Below are positions 46,522 to 56,968 of a stretch of DNA of 64,000 nucleotides, piece by piece. Both the position numbers and the translations under genes were made by a program. The stretch is from Streptomyces sp. NBC_01669 (GTDB lineage: Bacteria > Actinomycetota > Actinomycetes > Streptomycetales > Streptomycetaceae), in NCBI RefSeq assembly GCF_026339735.1, contig NZ_JAPEQG010000001.1, positions 8,555,001 to 8,619,000 on the forward strand, given 5' to 3'. The notes under the pieces are model-generated. The model was not told where the DNA came from, searched no databases, and saw nothing but the letters and a program-made list of their open reading frames with translations. Position 1 is the first letter of the stretch. Every line of letters begins with the position of its first letter.

Positions 46522-46926
46522 GTGACCGAGCGAAAACCCCCGGGCGTCAGCTTCGAATCATGGGTCGACAAGCAGATCCGCGATTCCGAGGAGCGCGGCG
46601 ACTTCTCCCAACTGCCGGGTTTCGGCAAGCCGCTGTCCGATATCGACCGCCCGTACGACGAAGCCTGGTGGATCAAGGCGAAGATGCAGCGCGAAGGCGT
46701 ATCGGTGCTCCCGCCGGCCCTGGCCCTGCGTAAGGAGGCGGAGGATGTGCGCGAGGCGGTGTCCGGAGCCCGTTCGGAGGCCGAGGTGCGCCGGATGCTC
46801 ACCGAGGTCAACGAGAAGATCGAGGCGGCGATCCGGCGGCCGCCGCCGGGGCCGCTGCTGAATCTGCGCCCGTTCGACATCGACGCGGTGGTCGGGGAGT
46901 GGCGTGCCGGACGCGGCTCGGTGTAG
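46522..46926 (+). CDS. DUF1992 (DnaJ-C28-like) protein
   Basis: A 134-residue protein with the DUF1992 signature: SFESWVDKQIRDSEERGDFS, QLPGFGKPLSDIDRPYDEAW and WIKAKMQREGVSVLPPALAL. The family is shared with the eukaryotic DNAJC28 protein but lacks a J domain, and its function is unknown. GTG start at 46522. Not obviously linked to its neighbours. Confidence 0.88.
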   Translation: MTERKPPGVSFESWVDKQIRDSEERGDFSQLPGFGKPLSDIDRPYDEAWWIKAKMQREGVSVLPPALALRKEAEDVREAVSGARSEAEVRRMLTEVNEKIEAAIRRPPPGPLLNLRPFDIDAVVGEWRAGRGSV

Positions 46927-46967
46927 CTAGGGCGGCGGTCCGTCCATTGATACGTAATACTCCCTCT

Positions 46968-47468
46968 ATGAGATCGAGTGTTACGCCGTCGAGTGGCGAG
47001 GTGGGTCGCGGAGCGGTGCGGGTCCGGCAGGCGACGGTGAGCGACGCGAAGCGTCTCACCCGACTGGTCAGGAACTCCCGTGCCTACGAGGGGCCTTACG
47101 CGCCCATGGTCGCCGGATACCGGGTGGGAGCCGACTACATCGAGGCTCATCGGGTGTTCGTCGCCGTCGAGTCGGCAGAGTCCGGTTCCGGCCGCCTGCT
47201 CGGCTTCTACTCGCTGATCCTCGACCCCCCGGAACTGGACCTCATGTTCGTCGCCGACGACGCCCAGGGCCTCGGGATCGGCCGCCTGCTCATCGGGCAT
47301 CTGTGCGGCGAGGCGCGGAATGCCGGACTCACCGGCGTCCGCATCGTCTCGCATCCGCCTGCTGAGGGCTTCTACCGCAGTGTGGGTGCCCGGCGGACCG
47401 GCACCGAGACGGCCCGTCCGCCCGCCGTGATGTGGGACCGGCCCGAGCTGATGCTCCCGGTCGGCTGA
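46968..47468 (+). CDS. GNAT-family N-acetyltransferase
   Basis: A 166-residue GNAT enzyme: VRQATVSDAKRLTRLVRNSR, acceptor region LLGFYSLILDPPELDLMFVA, and acetyl-CoA-binding motif A in DDAQGLGIGRLLIGHLCGEA (QGLGIGR, the Q/RxxGxG/A loop). C-terminal VRIVSHPPAEGFYRSVGARR matches the end of the fold. Acceptor unknown. ATG at 46968. Convergent with a VOC gene across a hairpin. Confidence 0.9.
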   Translation: MRSSVTPSSGEVGRGAVRVRQATVSDAKRLTRLVRNSRAYEGPYAPMVAGYRVGADYIEAHRVFVAVESAESGSGRLLGFYSLILDPPELDLMFVADDAQGLGIGRLLIGHLCGEARNAGLTGVRIVSHPPAEGFYRSVGARRTGTETARPPAVMWDRPELMLPVG

Positions 47469-47485
47469 CGGACCGCAGAGGGGTC

Positions 47486-47516
47486 CGGCCGGGACCCGGA
47501 TACCCGGTCCCGGCCG
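47486..47516. terminator. Bidirectional hairpin terminator
   Basis: An 11-bp stem cggccgggacc / ggtcccggccg with a 9-nt loop between the convergent GNAT and VOC genes. Confidence 0.75.
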
Positions 47517-47539
47517 AACACCTCGTGTGCCGGGCCCCG

Positions 47540-47929
47540 CTACGAGGCGAAGCCGCCGTAAGGACGCGTGATGATCTCCATGGCGTGGCCGGCGGGATCG
47601 AGGAAGTAGATGCCCCGTCCACCGTCATTGTGGTTGATCTCGCTCGGATGCTTCCGGTGCGGATCGGCCCAGTAGGTGATCCCGAGCTCCTTGATGCGGG
47701 CGTACGCCGTGTCGAACTCCGCCTCCGAGGTCAGGAAGGCGTAATGCTGTGCGGTGATCGATTCGGTGGGAATGGTCGCGAAATCCAGCGTGACCCCGTT
47801 CGCGGTGGCGACCGGGATGAACGGACCCCATTCCGCGCCGATTTCCAGACCAAGGATGTTCGCCAGGAATTCGGCGGATTCCCGGTTGTCCCGGGCGTGA
47901 ATGATGGTGTGATTCAACTCGACTGACAC
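47540..47929 (-). CDS. Single-domain VOC protein
   Basis: A 129-residue glyoxalase-fold protein: SVELNHTIIHARDNRESAEF, NHNDGGRGIYFLDPAGHAME, and EFDTAYARIKELGITYWADP. His-9-type and Glu residues at the usual metal positions (NHTIIHA, GHAMEIIT) are present, so metal binding is likely. Catalytic role unknown. The ATG at 47929 follows GAATGCCTCC-type leader DNA. Confidence 0.88.
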   Translation of the reverse strand: MSVELNHTIIHARDNRESAEFLANILGLEIGAEWGPFIPVATANGVTLDFATIPTESITAQHYAFLTSEAEFDTAYARIKELGITYWADPHRKHPSEINHNDGGRGIYFLDPAGHAMEIITRPYGGFAS

Positions 47930-48086
47930 TGTGGAATGCCTCCAACGGGCATCTCACGGGCACCTCCACGCCTCACCCGGCCGGTGACCGACGCGCGATG
48001 CCGTACCCAAGATCGTAGGCGAGCGGCGCCGGGCCGTCGAGTGAGTACGGCGGGAAGGGATACGGAACAGTTCCTTCCCAGCCGGT

Positions 48087-48947
48087 CTATGCGCCCTCCG
48101 CCACCTCCTCCACCTCCGTGACCTCCACGATCTCCGCAGTCGGGTTCCGGACGTCCGTGACCGTGAACAGTCCACCGTCCGGATCCAGCAGCGTGGCCTC
48201 GCTGCCCTCGGTCGTCGACCGCTCCTCGACGACCGAGCCGCCGTGCTCGCGCGCCGTGGACACCGCCGCCGCCACATCGTCCACCGGGAAGTGGACCTGC
48301 CAGTGCGGACGGATCAGCGGATCGGGTGCCGCCTCGACCGCCCCGGAGCTGATGCGGGCGAGCTGCCTGCCGCCGCACTCCACGATGACCTCGTCCTTTG
48401 CGTACGACACCTCGCAGCAGCCGGGGCGTCCGGTCGCCCAGTCGAGGACCTCACCGTAGAAGATCGCCGCTTCGAAGGCGCTCCTGGTGCGCAGCCGGAG
48501 CCATGCGTGCGAGTAGTTGTCCGGCGCCGGGGGAGAGGTCGCCGGCTCCGTGCGCTCCCAGAAGCCGAACACGGCGCCGTCGCGATCCGCCGCCAGAGCC
48601 CCGCGCCCCTTGCCGAGGGCCAGCGGCCCCACCGCGACCGTTCCGCTGCGTTCGCGGATGCGTGAGGCGGTCACGTCCGCGTCCGGAACGGCGAAGTAGG
48701 GCGTCCAGGCGACCGCGACCTGATAGGCGGTCGCCACCGCGGCGATGCCGGCCACGGGCACGTCGTCGCGGCGCGCCACGGAGAACTCCTGGCCCAGCTT
48801 GCCCGCACGGAAGGTCCAGCCCAGGACGGCGCTGTAGAACCCCTGCGCCGATTCCAGGTCGCGGGTCATGAGGTTGACCCAGCAGGGAGCAGCCGACCCT
48901 GTGAGCGCAGCCGGCGCGGACACCGTCCTGGGTTTGCTTCCGGTCAT
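48087..48947 (-). CDS. Two-domain VOC protein, paralogue of the 11.2 kb gene
   Basis: A 286-residue protein with the same two-module layout as the gene at 11219-12046: APCWVNLMTRDLESAQGFYS, DRDGAVFGFWERTEPATSPP, HAWLRLRTRSAFEAAIFYGE and HWQVHFPVDDVAAAVSTARE. It has an acidic extra tail (AEIVEVTEVEEVAEGA). The motifs DRDGAVFGFWE and WVNLMTRDLE are nearly identical between the two. Function unknown. ATG at 48947. Confidence 0.88.
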   Translation of the reverse strand: MTGSKPRTVSAPAALTGSAAPCWVNLMTRDLESAQGFYSAVLGWTFRAGKLGQEFSVARRDDVPVAGIAAVATAYQVAVAWTPYFAVPDADVTASRIRERSGTVAVGPLALGKGRGALAADRDGAVFGFWERTEPATSPPAPDNYSHAWLRLRTRSAFEAAIFYGEVLDWATGRPGCCEVSYAKDEVIVECGGRQLARISSGAVEAAPDPLIRPHWQVHFPVDDVAAAVSTAREHGGSVVEERSTTEGSEATLLDPDGGLFTVTDVRNPTAEIVEVTEVEEVAEGA

Positions 48948-49199
48948 GGTCCCACTGCCTTCATCGGGTCTGCGGCATGCGTGTGCCGGTGGCCGTCGGG
49001 CCTCTACCAGCCTCACTTCGGTCGCCCGCTCCCGCAACACGCATCGGCGCGCGGGCCGCAGAAGCTCGCGGAGCTGTTCGGCGGTCGGACCGGGGACCGG
49101 AACGAGACACTCGTGGGGATCCGCCGACGGGCCGGGCAGGACAGTGGGCCCGGGCTTCCCCCGGTCACAGGGACGGAGTCGGTCGCGCCGGATTCCGCT

Positions 49200-49565
49200 T
49201 CAGTCGCGTGGCTCGTCCTTCTCCCGCGGAATGGGCTCGTTCCCGTGCTCCCGGGGAATGGGCTCGTTCCCGTGGTCACCGAGTTCGTAGGGCCAAAGTC
49301 CCCGTCCGTCGGCCGGGAAGCTGTCGTCACCGTGGATGTCGCGCTCTTCCAGGTGGGTCCGGTGGTCCGGCCGCGGCGGCTGCTCGTCGGGCCGGGGCGG
49401 CGGCAGTTCCTGGTCCCGGCGCCGCATTCCCAGCCAGAAAGCACCGATCAGCACGGCCACCAGGGCCACTCCGACAATCGGCATCACCACCCCGGTCGCG
49501 CCCCGTCCGTCCGCAAGGGGCAGGGCCAGGGCCAGGGGACTGAGGGCTCCGTTCGAAACGTCCAT
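49200..49565 (-). CDS. DUF6479-like small membrane protein
   Basis: A 121-residue protein with one TM helix near residues 25-45 (VVMPIVGVALVAVLIGAFWL) followed by a basic stop-transfer (GMRRRDQELPPPRPDEQPPR). The cytoplasmic tail contains GRGLWPYELGDHG, as in DUF6479 proteins. It ends in a tandem 9-residue repeat (HGNEPIPRE twice), encoded by two 18-bp identical DNA stretches 27 bp apart (49230-49247 and 49257-49274). ATG at 49565; a TTG further upstream is less likely. Confidence 0.75.
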   Translation of the reverse strand: MDVSNGALSPLALALPLADGRGATGVVMPIVGVALVAVLIGAFWLGMRRRDQELPPPRPDEQPPRPDHRTHLEERDIHGDDSFPADGRGLWPYELGDHGNEPIPREHGNEPIPREKDEPRD

Positions 49566-49866
49566 GCATGCCGAATACCCCGACACGAGGATGTCACTCG
49601 GCAATGTCTGTCAATTCATGTTTTAAGTGGACATAGGTTGAAAAAAGTTTCGTTGCTCAGTGGCCCGATGGCCGAGCGGTGGACATGCTTGTTCCTCCCT
49701 CTGGCGGAGCGGTCTGCCCGGACGTCGTTTCCCGTCGGGTTCGGCGGCGCGGGCTTCACCGCTGCCGCGCACATCCGCCGCCGTCCTTCTCGTGTCGCCG
49801 ACACTCAGCCGTGGGGTGAGCCTGGAGAGGGTTCCCGATTCACCGATCAGTCCGTGGCGCGGCGCC

Positions 49867-50058
49867 GCGGAGCGGCCGTGCTCGGGAACCGCCGGGGCGG
49901 CCGCCGTCGGCGCCGGTCTCGCGCTGCTCGCGGGTTCGGCCCGCGCACGCTTCGGGATCTTCGCGACCGGCATCGCGTCCGCCGAGGATCCGGTCCACAC
50001 CGCAGGTCCCCGGCGCGGCAACCTGCGGCAGAACTCCGAGCGGAAGGAACCCCGGTGA
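49867..50058 (+). pseudogene. C-terminal remnant of a membrane protein
   Basis: A short frame with near-perfect third-position GC: AGAAAVGAGLALLAGSARAR, FGIFATGIASAEDPVHTAGP, then RRGNLRQNSERKEPR. It resembles the last TM helix and tail of NrfD-like or similar actinobacterial membrane subunits (RFGxFxAGxASAxDP-type ending), from memory and with low certainty. No upstream part is present. Its stop overlaps the next gene start (GTGA). Confidence 0.4.
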
Positions 50059-50441
50059 ACAGCACACAGTCGCAGACGGAGGAGTATCGGCACGGAAAGG
50101 AGGTGTCGGTCGCCATCAGCGGATGCGCGAAGGATGACGCACGAACGGTCTTCGACGTCCTGCGGGCCGCCTTCGCCACTGACCGGGCTTTGGTGGACGT
50201 GCCGCAGGACCTGGCGGGAAAGCGCCCCACGGTATGGACCATGACCGTCGACGTGTCCGAGGCGCGGGTGGTCTCGGGTCCCGTCGTGCTGGGCGAGCCC
50301 GTGAAGGTCGATGTGCAGGGCGGTTACTGGGCGGTCGAGGAGCTCAGGAAACACCTGGCGGACGCCTTCACGGTGCAGGTCGTCGGAACGGTCTCCGGTG
50401 ACCAGGAGGAGGAGGTGCGCCTGCGGCTGGAGAGCCGGTAG
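50055..50441 (+). CDS. Hypothetical protein
   Basis: A 128-residue protein: KEVSVAISGCAKDDARTVFD, VLRAAFATDRALVDVPQDLA, VYVSEAR-like VDVSEARVVSGPVVLGEPVK, and EELRKHLADAFTVQVVGTVS. A compact alpha/beta protein with no family I recognise. GTG start at 50055 overlaps the stop of the upstream remnant; GGAAGGAA lies 5 nt upstream. The next genes are the oxidoreductase operon 98 bp downstream, but no link is evident. Confidence 0.65.
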   Translation: MNSTQSQTEEYRHGKEVSVAISGCAKDDARTVFDVLRAAFATDRALVDVPQDLAGKRPTVWTMTVDVSEARVVSGPVVLGEPVKVDVQGGYWAVEELRKHLADAFTVQVVGTVSGDQEEEVRLRLESR

Positions 50442-50539
50442 GGCGCAGAACTGTACCGGCGTGGGGGCGATGAACCCGAAAAGCCGATGCGCATCTGGTA
50501 CAAAGCACGCAAAGTCACATTGATGAGAGGTGTGAGCGC

Positions 50540-51102
50540 GTGGATCCCACCAGCGAGCGGGAGAACAGTTCCGGACAGCTGGGGGAGACCCGCCACCGTT
50601 CCGCCGTGGCGCTGCACATCAACGGCACGCCACGGACCCTGACACTCGATCACCGCACGACCGTCCTGGACGCGCTGCGCGAACATCTGGGCCTCACCGG
50701 CGCCAAGAAGGGCTGTGACCACGGTCAGTGCGGGGCGTGCACCGTCATTGTCGACGGCCGGCGCGCCAACAGCTGTCTGCTGCTCGCCGTCGCGCACGAC
50801 GGGGCCCGCATCACGACTGTCGAGGGCCTCGCCGACGGTGACCGGCTGCATCCCGTCCAGGAGGCATTCCTGGCCAGGGACGCCCTGCAGTGCGGCTACT
50901 GCACACCCGGTCAGATCTGCTCGGCCGTCGGCATGCTCGGTGAAGCGGCGGACGGCTTCCCGTCCCACGTCACCGAGGACGGCGGGGACGGTTCCGCCCC
51001 GGCGCGGCTCACCGCCCCCGAGATCCGGGAGCGGATGAGCGGCAACCTGTGCCGCTGCGGCGCCTACCCGCGCATCGTCGAAGCGATCGAGGACGTGGCG
51101 TC

Positions 51103-51106
<4 letters not shown>
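50540..51106 (+). CDS. Xanthine/aldehyde oxidoreductase, 2Fe-2S subunit
   Basis: A 188-residue small subunit of a xanthine-oxidase-family enzyme (PaoA/XdhC type). Plant-ferredoxin cluster ligands in KKGCDHGQCGACTVIVDGRR with NSC. Second cluster domain with QCGYCTPGQICSAVGML and GNLCRCGAYPRIVEAIEDVA. These pass electrons from molybdenum to FAD. An insert (FPSHVTEDGGDGSAPARLTA) separates the two C-terminal motifs. Starts an operon; its stop overlaps the next start (GTGA). Confidence 0.95.
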
Positions 51107-52089
<983 letters not shown>

Positions 52090-52107
52090 GGAAGTGGACT
52101 TCCCACC

Positions 52108-54207
52108 ATGAGCGACGCGCCCCAGCCGCTGGGCAGCCCTGTGGTCCGCCTCGAAGGCCGGGACAAGGTCGTCGGCGCCGCCCGCTACGCCGCCGAGCAC
52201 ACTCCGCCGGGCTGTCTGTACGCCTGGCCCGTACCGGCCACCGTCGTACGCGGCCGGATCACGGCGATCCACACCGACGAGGCACTCGCCCTGCCCGGCG
52301 TGCACACCGTCCTCACCCATGAGAACGCCCCGAAGCTGAAGCAGCCGGACGACCCGGTCCTCGCCGTCCTCCAGGACGCCTGGGTCCCGCACCGGGGCCG
52401 GCACGTTGCGCTCGTGGTGGCCGACACCCTCGAATCGGCCCGCGCCGGAGCCGAGGCCGTCCGGATCGAGTACGAGAGTGCCGGGCACGATGTCCTGCTC
52501 GACGAGGACCACCCGGGCCTGTACACACCGCAGACGGTGAACGGTGGATACCCCGCCGTTCGCGAACGGGGCGACTTCGACCGCGCCTTCGCCGTGTCCC
52601 CCGTACAGATCGACGCCACATACACGCTCGGGCCCCTCCACAACCACCCCATGGAACCGCACGCCGCCACCGCCCATTGGACGGACGACGGGCAGCTGAC
52701 CGTGTACGACTCCAGCCAGGGCACCGGAACGGTTCGCGACGCCCTGGCCACCGTGTTCGGGCTCCGGCCCGAACAGGTCACGGTCGTGTCCGAACACGTC
52801 GGCGGCGGCTTCGGCTCCAAGGGCACCGCGCGCCCGCAGGCGGTGCTGGCCGCCATGGCCGCGCGCCACACCGGACGCCCCGTCAAGCTCGCCCTGCCGC
52901 GGCGCGAACTGCCCGCCGTCGTGGGCCACCGAGCCCCCACCGTGCAGCGCGTCAGACTCGGCGCGGAACTCGACGGCACCCTCACCTCGCTCGCCCACGA
53001 GATCATCACCCACACCTCCACGGTCAAGGAGTTCGTGGAACAGGCGGCCGTACCGGCCCGCACGATGTACTCGTCCGAGCACAGCCGCACCGCCCACCGG
53101 GTGACCGCCCTGGACGTGCCCAGCCCCTCGTGGATGCGGGCACCCGGCGAGGCCCCCGGCATGTACGCGCTGGAGTCGGCCATGGACGAGCTGGCCGTGG
53201 CCCTCGGTATCGACCCCGTCGAACTGCGCCTGCGCAACGACCCCGCGTACGAACCCGACACCGGCCGCCCCTTCAGCAGCCGCGGCCTCGCCGCCTGCCT
53301 GGAGGAGGGCGCCGCACGCTTCGGCTGGTACGACCGCGATCCGAGCCCCGCGGTCCGAATGGAAGGCCCACTGCTGCTCGGTACGGGCGTCGCCTCCGCC
53401 ACGTACCCCGTATACATCGCCGGCTCCAGCGCCTCGGCACACGCCGCCGCCGATGGCACCTACCGCATCAGGATCAATGCCACCGACATCGGCACCGGCG
53501 CCCGCACCGTCCTCGCGCAGATCGCGGCGTCCGCGCTGGACACCCCCGTGACCGACGTCCGGATCGACATCGGCAGCAGCGCGCTGCCCGAAGCGCCCCT
53601 GGCCGGCGGTTCCGCGGGTACGGCCTCCTGGGGCTGGGCCGTGCACAAGGCATCCACCGCCCTGGCACGCCACCTGCGGGAGCGCACCGGACCCCTGCCC
53701 GACGAGGGCGTCACGGTCACCGCCGACACCGCCCAGGACGCAGCGGTGGAATCCCCGTACGCACGGCATGCGTTCGGTGCGCACTTCGCCGAAGTCGCCG
53801 TCGACACCCGCACCGGTGAGGTCCGGGTGCGGCGCATGCTCGGTGTCTTCGCCGCCGGACGCATCCTCAACTCCCGTACCGCACGCTCCCAGTTCATCGG
53901 CGGCATGATCATGGGGCTCGGCATGGCACTGACCGAGGGCAGCACGATCGACCCCGTCTTCGGCGACTTCACGCAGAACGACCTCGCCTCCTACCACGTG
54001 CCCGTCTGCGCCGACGTCCCGGAGATCGAGGCGCACTGGATCGACGAGGACGACCCGCATCTCAACCCGATGGGCAGCAAGGGCATCGGCGAGATCGGCA
54101 TCGTCGGGGCCGCGGCCGCCATCGGCAACGCGGTGCGGCACGCCACCGGAGCCCGGCTGCGCAACCTCCCGCTCACTCCGGACAAGCTGCTGCCGTATCT
54201 GCCCTGA
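52108..54207 (+). CDS. Xanthine/aldehyde oxidoreductase, molybdopterin subunit
   Basis: A 699-residue catalytic subunit: GSPVVRLEGRDKVVGAARYA, VSEHVGGGFGSKGTARPQAV (first pterin motif), VPSPSWMRAPGEAPGMYALE, IRINATDIGTGARTVLAQIA, and the C-terminal catalytic Glu in PMGSKGIGEIGIVGAAAAIG. It oxidises an aldehyde or purine; the PaoC-like motif set with a 4Fe-4S FAD subunit suggests an aldehyde oxidase of the YagTSR type rather than a true xanthine dehydrogenase. No dedicated maturation factor (PaoD/XdhC) is seen in the window. Confidence 0.94.
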   Translation: MSDAPQPLGSPVVRLEGRDKVVGAARYAAEHTPPGCLYAWPVPATVVRGRITAIHTDEALALPGVHTVLTHENAPKLKQPDDPVLAVLQDAWVPHRGRHVALVVADTLESARAGAEAVRIEYESAGHDVLLDEDHPGLYTPQTVNGGYPAVRERGDFDRAFAVSPVQIDATYTLGPLHNHPMEPHAATAHWTDDGQLTVYDSSQGTGTVRDALATVFGLRPEQVTVVSEHVGGGFGSKGTARPQAVLAAMAARHTGRPVKLALPRRELPAVVGHRAPTVQRVRLGAELDGTLTSLAHEIITHTSTVKEFVEQAAVPARTMYSSEHSRTAHRVTALDVPSPSWMRAPGEAPGMYALESAMDELAVALGIDPVELRLRNDPAYEPDTGRPFSSRGLAACLEEGAARFGWYDRDPSPAVRMEGPLLLGTGVASATYPVYIAGSSASAHAAADGTYRIRINATDIGTGARTVLAQIAASALDTPVTDVRIDIGSSALPEAPLAGGSAGTASWGWAVHKASTALARHLRERTGPLPDEGVTVTADTAQDAAVESPYARHAFGAHFAEVAVDTRTGEVRVRRMLGVFAAGRILNSRTARSQFIGGMIMGLGMALTEGSTIDPVFGDFTQNDLASYHVPVCADVPEIEAHWIDEDDPHLNPMGSKGIGEIGIVGAAAAIGNAVRHATGARLRNLPLTPDKLLPYLP

Positions 54208-54235
54208 CGCCCGGTGAAGCGCGGGTGGACCACTG

Positions 54236-54612
54236 GTGGCCGCGTTCGACGCCGACTGGAAGCCGCAGGGCGGCCGGAGCGTGGGCATCGTGCTGGTCGG
54301 CGCCCCGGTGGCGCTCGGACTCGCGGCACTGATCTCGCTGCTGACCGTGGGCCGTACTCGCCTGCTCCTGGCGGTACTTCGAGGAGCCGCACCGACGGCA
54401 CGCCGGGTCGTTCCCCGCCTCGGGGGCCGGCGGGGCTGCCGGCCGTCGCGCTCGGCGCCCATGCCGTAGGGCGCCCCGCGGCATGGGCGGCAGACCGGTG
54501 GACGGAGCCGCTGCGGCGCCTTCACTCGGGGCACATCGGCAACTACGTGACCTGTGCGCTCATGGGCATGACACTGCTCGCCACACTGGCCCTGCCCGCC
54601 CTCTTCCAGGGC
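54236..54612 (+). pseudogene. Broken NuoL/antiporter-like C-terminal fragment
   Basis: Two frames hold pieces of one membrane protein: ADWKPQGGRSVGIVLVGAPV, ALGLAALISLLTVGRTRL in one, then WAADRWTEPLRRLHSGHIGN and YVTCALMGMTLLATLALPAL in another. The LRRLHSGHIG-x-Y motif followed by a TM helix is typical of the C-terminus of NuoL-like proton-conducting subunits. The rest of the gene is missing and the frame is broken near 54400-54450. Identification from memory of the motif. Confidence 0.6.
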
Positions 54613-54800
54613 CGAGCAGGCTTCCGGGGACAGCCTCCCGCCCCGTGGCCACGGCCCCGTCGGCCGACGTGTTGCGCAACCGGTCCTACCGGGTCACCCT
54701 AAGGAGTGACCTAACAGTGACATCTGCTCACTCTTTGTGTTCGGGGGGTCGTTGGTTCAACGAGCGAAGCAGGTGGGCCTCGATGTGAGGAGCCTCGACG

Positions 54801-55268
54801 ATGACCGTTCCACTCGACCGGCACTATCTGGTCGAACTCCAGGTATCGGCAGAGCGCGTTACCCAGGTGCGACGGATCGTCGCCGCGCATCTGCGCCACT
54901 GGAGCCTCGAACTCCACATCCGGCCGGTGTGCCGGGGTGTGGAGGAGTTGCTGACCAACGTCCACCGGCACGTCGGTGACGACAACCATTGCGTCGTCGA
55001 ACTCCGCTGGTCCGGACGGCACCTCACGGTCTCCGTCGCGGACAACAGTTCGGAGATGCCGCGGCTGCTCAGCACCGGCGGCGGTGGTCTCAGCCGTGTG
55101 ATGGCCCTGAGCCACAGCTGGGGCACCTGCCGGACTCTCGACGGCAAGGTCGTCTGGTTCACCCGCTACGCCGAGGCGCCGCGGAGTACCGATCTGCTGC
55201 CCCGCACGCCGCTGCCCGGGGTACGCGAGTTCCTGCTGCCGCCCGTCTCCGAGCCCGCCCTCGTCTGA
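54801..55268 (+). CDS. RsbW-like HATPase regulator
   Basis: A 155-residue GHKL ATPase of the anti-sigma/serine kinase group: the first helix LQVSAERVTQVRRIVAAHLR, N box GVEELLTNVHRHVGDDNHCV, G1-type VSVADNSSEMPRLLSTGGGG (with D-x-S) and LSRVMALSHSWGTCR. These proteins bind sigma or anti-anti-sigma partners; none is adjacent. GAGGAG 10 nt before the ATG supports the start. Confidence 0.85.
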   Translation: MTVPLDRHYLVELQVSAERVTQVRRIVAAHLRHWSLELHIRPVCRGVEELLTNVHRHVGDDNHCVVELRWSGRHLTVSVADNSSEMPRLLSTGGGGLSRVMALSHSWGTCRTLDGKVVWFTRYAEAPRSTDLLPRTPLPGVREFLLPPVSEPALV

Positions 55269-55488
55269 CGCGGCCGCCGCTGCCGGCCCCACGAAACAGG
55301 CAGCGCGCATTCCGATCCGGACCGGTACGCGGGTCCGTACGCGAAGAAGACCGCCCTGCCCACCGGCGCGGATGACGTGCTCACAGCACACATGGTCCGC
55401 GCCGGTCGGGTATCCGCACGAGGGTCCGCGTTGCGCGACGGGGCGTGGCGAGGCACGGTCGAAGAACCGAGGCAAGGAGGCCACAGTC

Positions 55489-56916
55489 ATGCCCATCGCG
55501 ACGGTCAACCCCGCGAACGGCGAGACCCTCAAGACGTTCGACGCACTGGGAGCCGCGGAGATCGAACGCAGGCTCGCGGCCGCGGACACCACGTTCCGGG
55601 AGTACCGCACGACCGGGTTCGGCGAACGGGCCCGCCTGCTGAACCGGGCCGCCGACCTCCTCGACGAGGACCAGCAGGACATCGCCCGCACCATGACCAC
55701 CGAAATGGGCAAGCCCGTCAGGGCGGCCCGTGCGGAGGCCGCGAAATGCGCCAAGGCCATGCGCTGGTACGCGGCCGCCGCCGAGGAACTTCTCGCGGAC
55801 GAGCACCCGTCGGCCGGCGATGTGAGCGATGCCGGAGCCTCCCGGGCCTATGTCCACTACCGTCCGCTGGGCCCCGTCCTCGCCGTGATGCCGTGGAACT
55901 TCCCGCTCTGGCAGGTCGTACGGTTCGCGGCCCCCGCGCTCATGGCGGGCAACGTCGGCCTGCTCAAGCACGCGTCGAACGTCCCGCAGACCGCCTTGTA
56001 CCTGGAGGACCTGTTCCGCCGGGCAGGTTTCCCGGCAGGCTGCTTCCAGACGCTGCTGGTCGGGTCCGGGGCGGTCGAGTCCATCCTGCGTGACCCCCGG
56101 GTCGTCGCCGCCACCCTCACCGGGAGCGAGCCGGCCGGCCGCGCGGTCGCGGCGATCGCGGGCGACGAGGTGAAACACACCGTGCTGGAACTGGGCGGCA
56201 GCGACCCGTTTCTCGTCCTTCCCTCGGCCGACGTGCGGCAGGCCGCCCGTACAGCGGTGACCGCCCGCGTGCAGAACAACGGCCAGTCCTGCATCGCCGC
56301 CAAACGGTTCATCGTGCACACCGATGTGTACGACGAGTTCGCCGAGGAGTTCACCGCAGGAATGCGCGCTCTGAAGGTCGGCGACCCGCAGCAGGAGTCC
56401 ACTGACATCGGCCCCCTCGCCAGCGAACAGGGCCGCACCGACATCGAGGAGCTGGTGGACGACGCCGTAGGGCAGGGAGCGACCGTGCTCTGCGGTGGCA
56501 GCCGGCCCACCGGTCTGGGCGCGAGGCTGGACCGCGGCTGGTTCTATGCCCCCACTGTCCTCAGCGCGATCACCCCGGCCATGCGGATCCACCGCGAGGA
56601 AACCTTCGGCCCCGTCGCCACGCTGTACCGGGCCGCCGACCTGGGCGAAGCCGTGGCCCTGGCCAACGACAGCCCCTTCGGTCTCAGCTCCAACGTATGG
56701 ACACGTGACCCCGACGAAAGCCGTCAGTGCGTGCGTGATCTGCAGGCGGGTGGTGTCTTCTTCAACGGCATGACGGCCTCCCACCCCGCACTGCCCTTCG
56801 GTGGAGTGAAGCGCTCCGGCTACGGGCGGGAGCTCGCCGGGCACGGGATTCGCGAGTTCTGCAATGCCACGACGGTCTGGTACGGACCCGAGGCGGACGA
56901 AAGCCGGTCCGCATAG
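55489..56916 (+). CDS. gabD: NAD(P)-dependent succinate-semialdehyde dehydrogenase
   Basis: A 475-residue aldehyde dehydrogenase: ATVNPANGETLKTFDALGAA, cofactor region VMPWNFPLWQVVRFAAPALM, LTGSEPAGRAVAAIAG, general base Glu in VLELGGSDPFLVLPSADVR, nucleophile Cys in RVQNNGQSCIAAKRFIVHTD, and FGGVKRSGYGRELAGHGIRE. The subgroup is that of Sad/GabD enzymes. AAGGAGG 8 nt upstream fixes the start. It is followed 52 bp later by the phosphoketolase gene, so both are probably co-transcribed. Confidence 0.92.
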   Translation: MPIATVNPANGETLKTFDALGAAEIERRLAAADTTFREYRTTGFGERARLLNRAADLLDEDQQDIARTMTTEMGKPVRAARAEAAKCAKAMRWYAAAAEELLADEHPSAGDVSDAGASRAYVHYRPLGPVLAVMPWNFPLWQVVRFAAPALMAGNVGLLKHASNVPQTALYLEDLFRRAGFPAGCFQTLLVGSGAVESILRDPRVVAATLTGSEPAGRAVAAIAGDEVKHTVLELGGSDPFLVLPSADVRQAARTAVTARVQNNGQSCIAAKRFIVHTDVYDEFAEEFTAGMRALKVGDPQQESTDIGPLASEQGRTDIEELVDDAVGQGATVLCGGSRPTGLGARLDRGWFYAPTVLSAITPAMRIHREETFGPVATLYRAADLGEAVALANDSPFGLSSNVWTRDPDESRQCVRDLQAGGVFFNGMTASHPALPFGGVKRSGYGRELAGHGIREFCNATTVWYGPEADESRSA

Positions 56917-56968
56917 CTGCCCCGTGACGCCGGCCCGTACTGCTTGCGACCCTGTCGAGGAGACGCAC

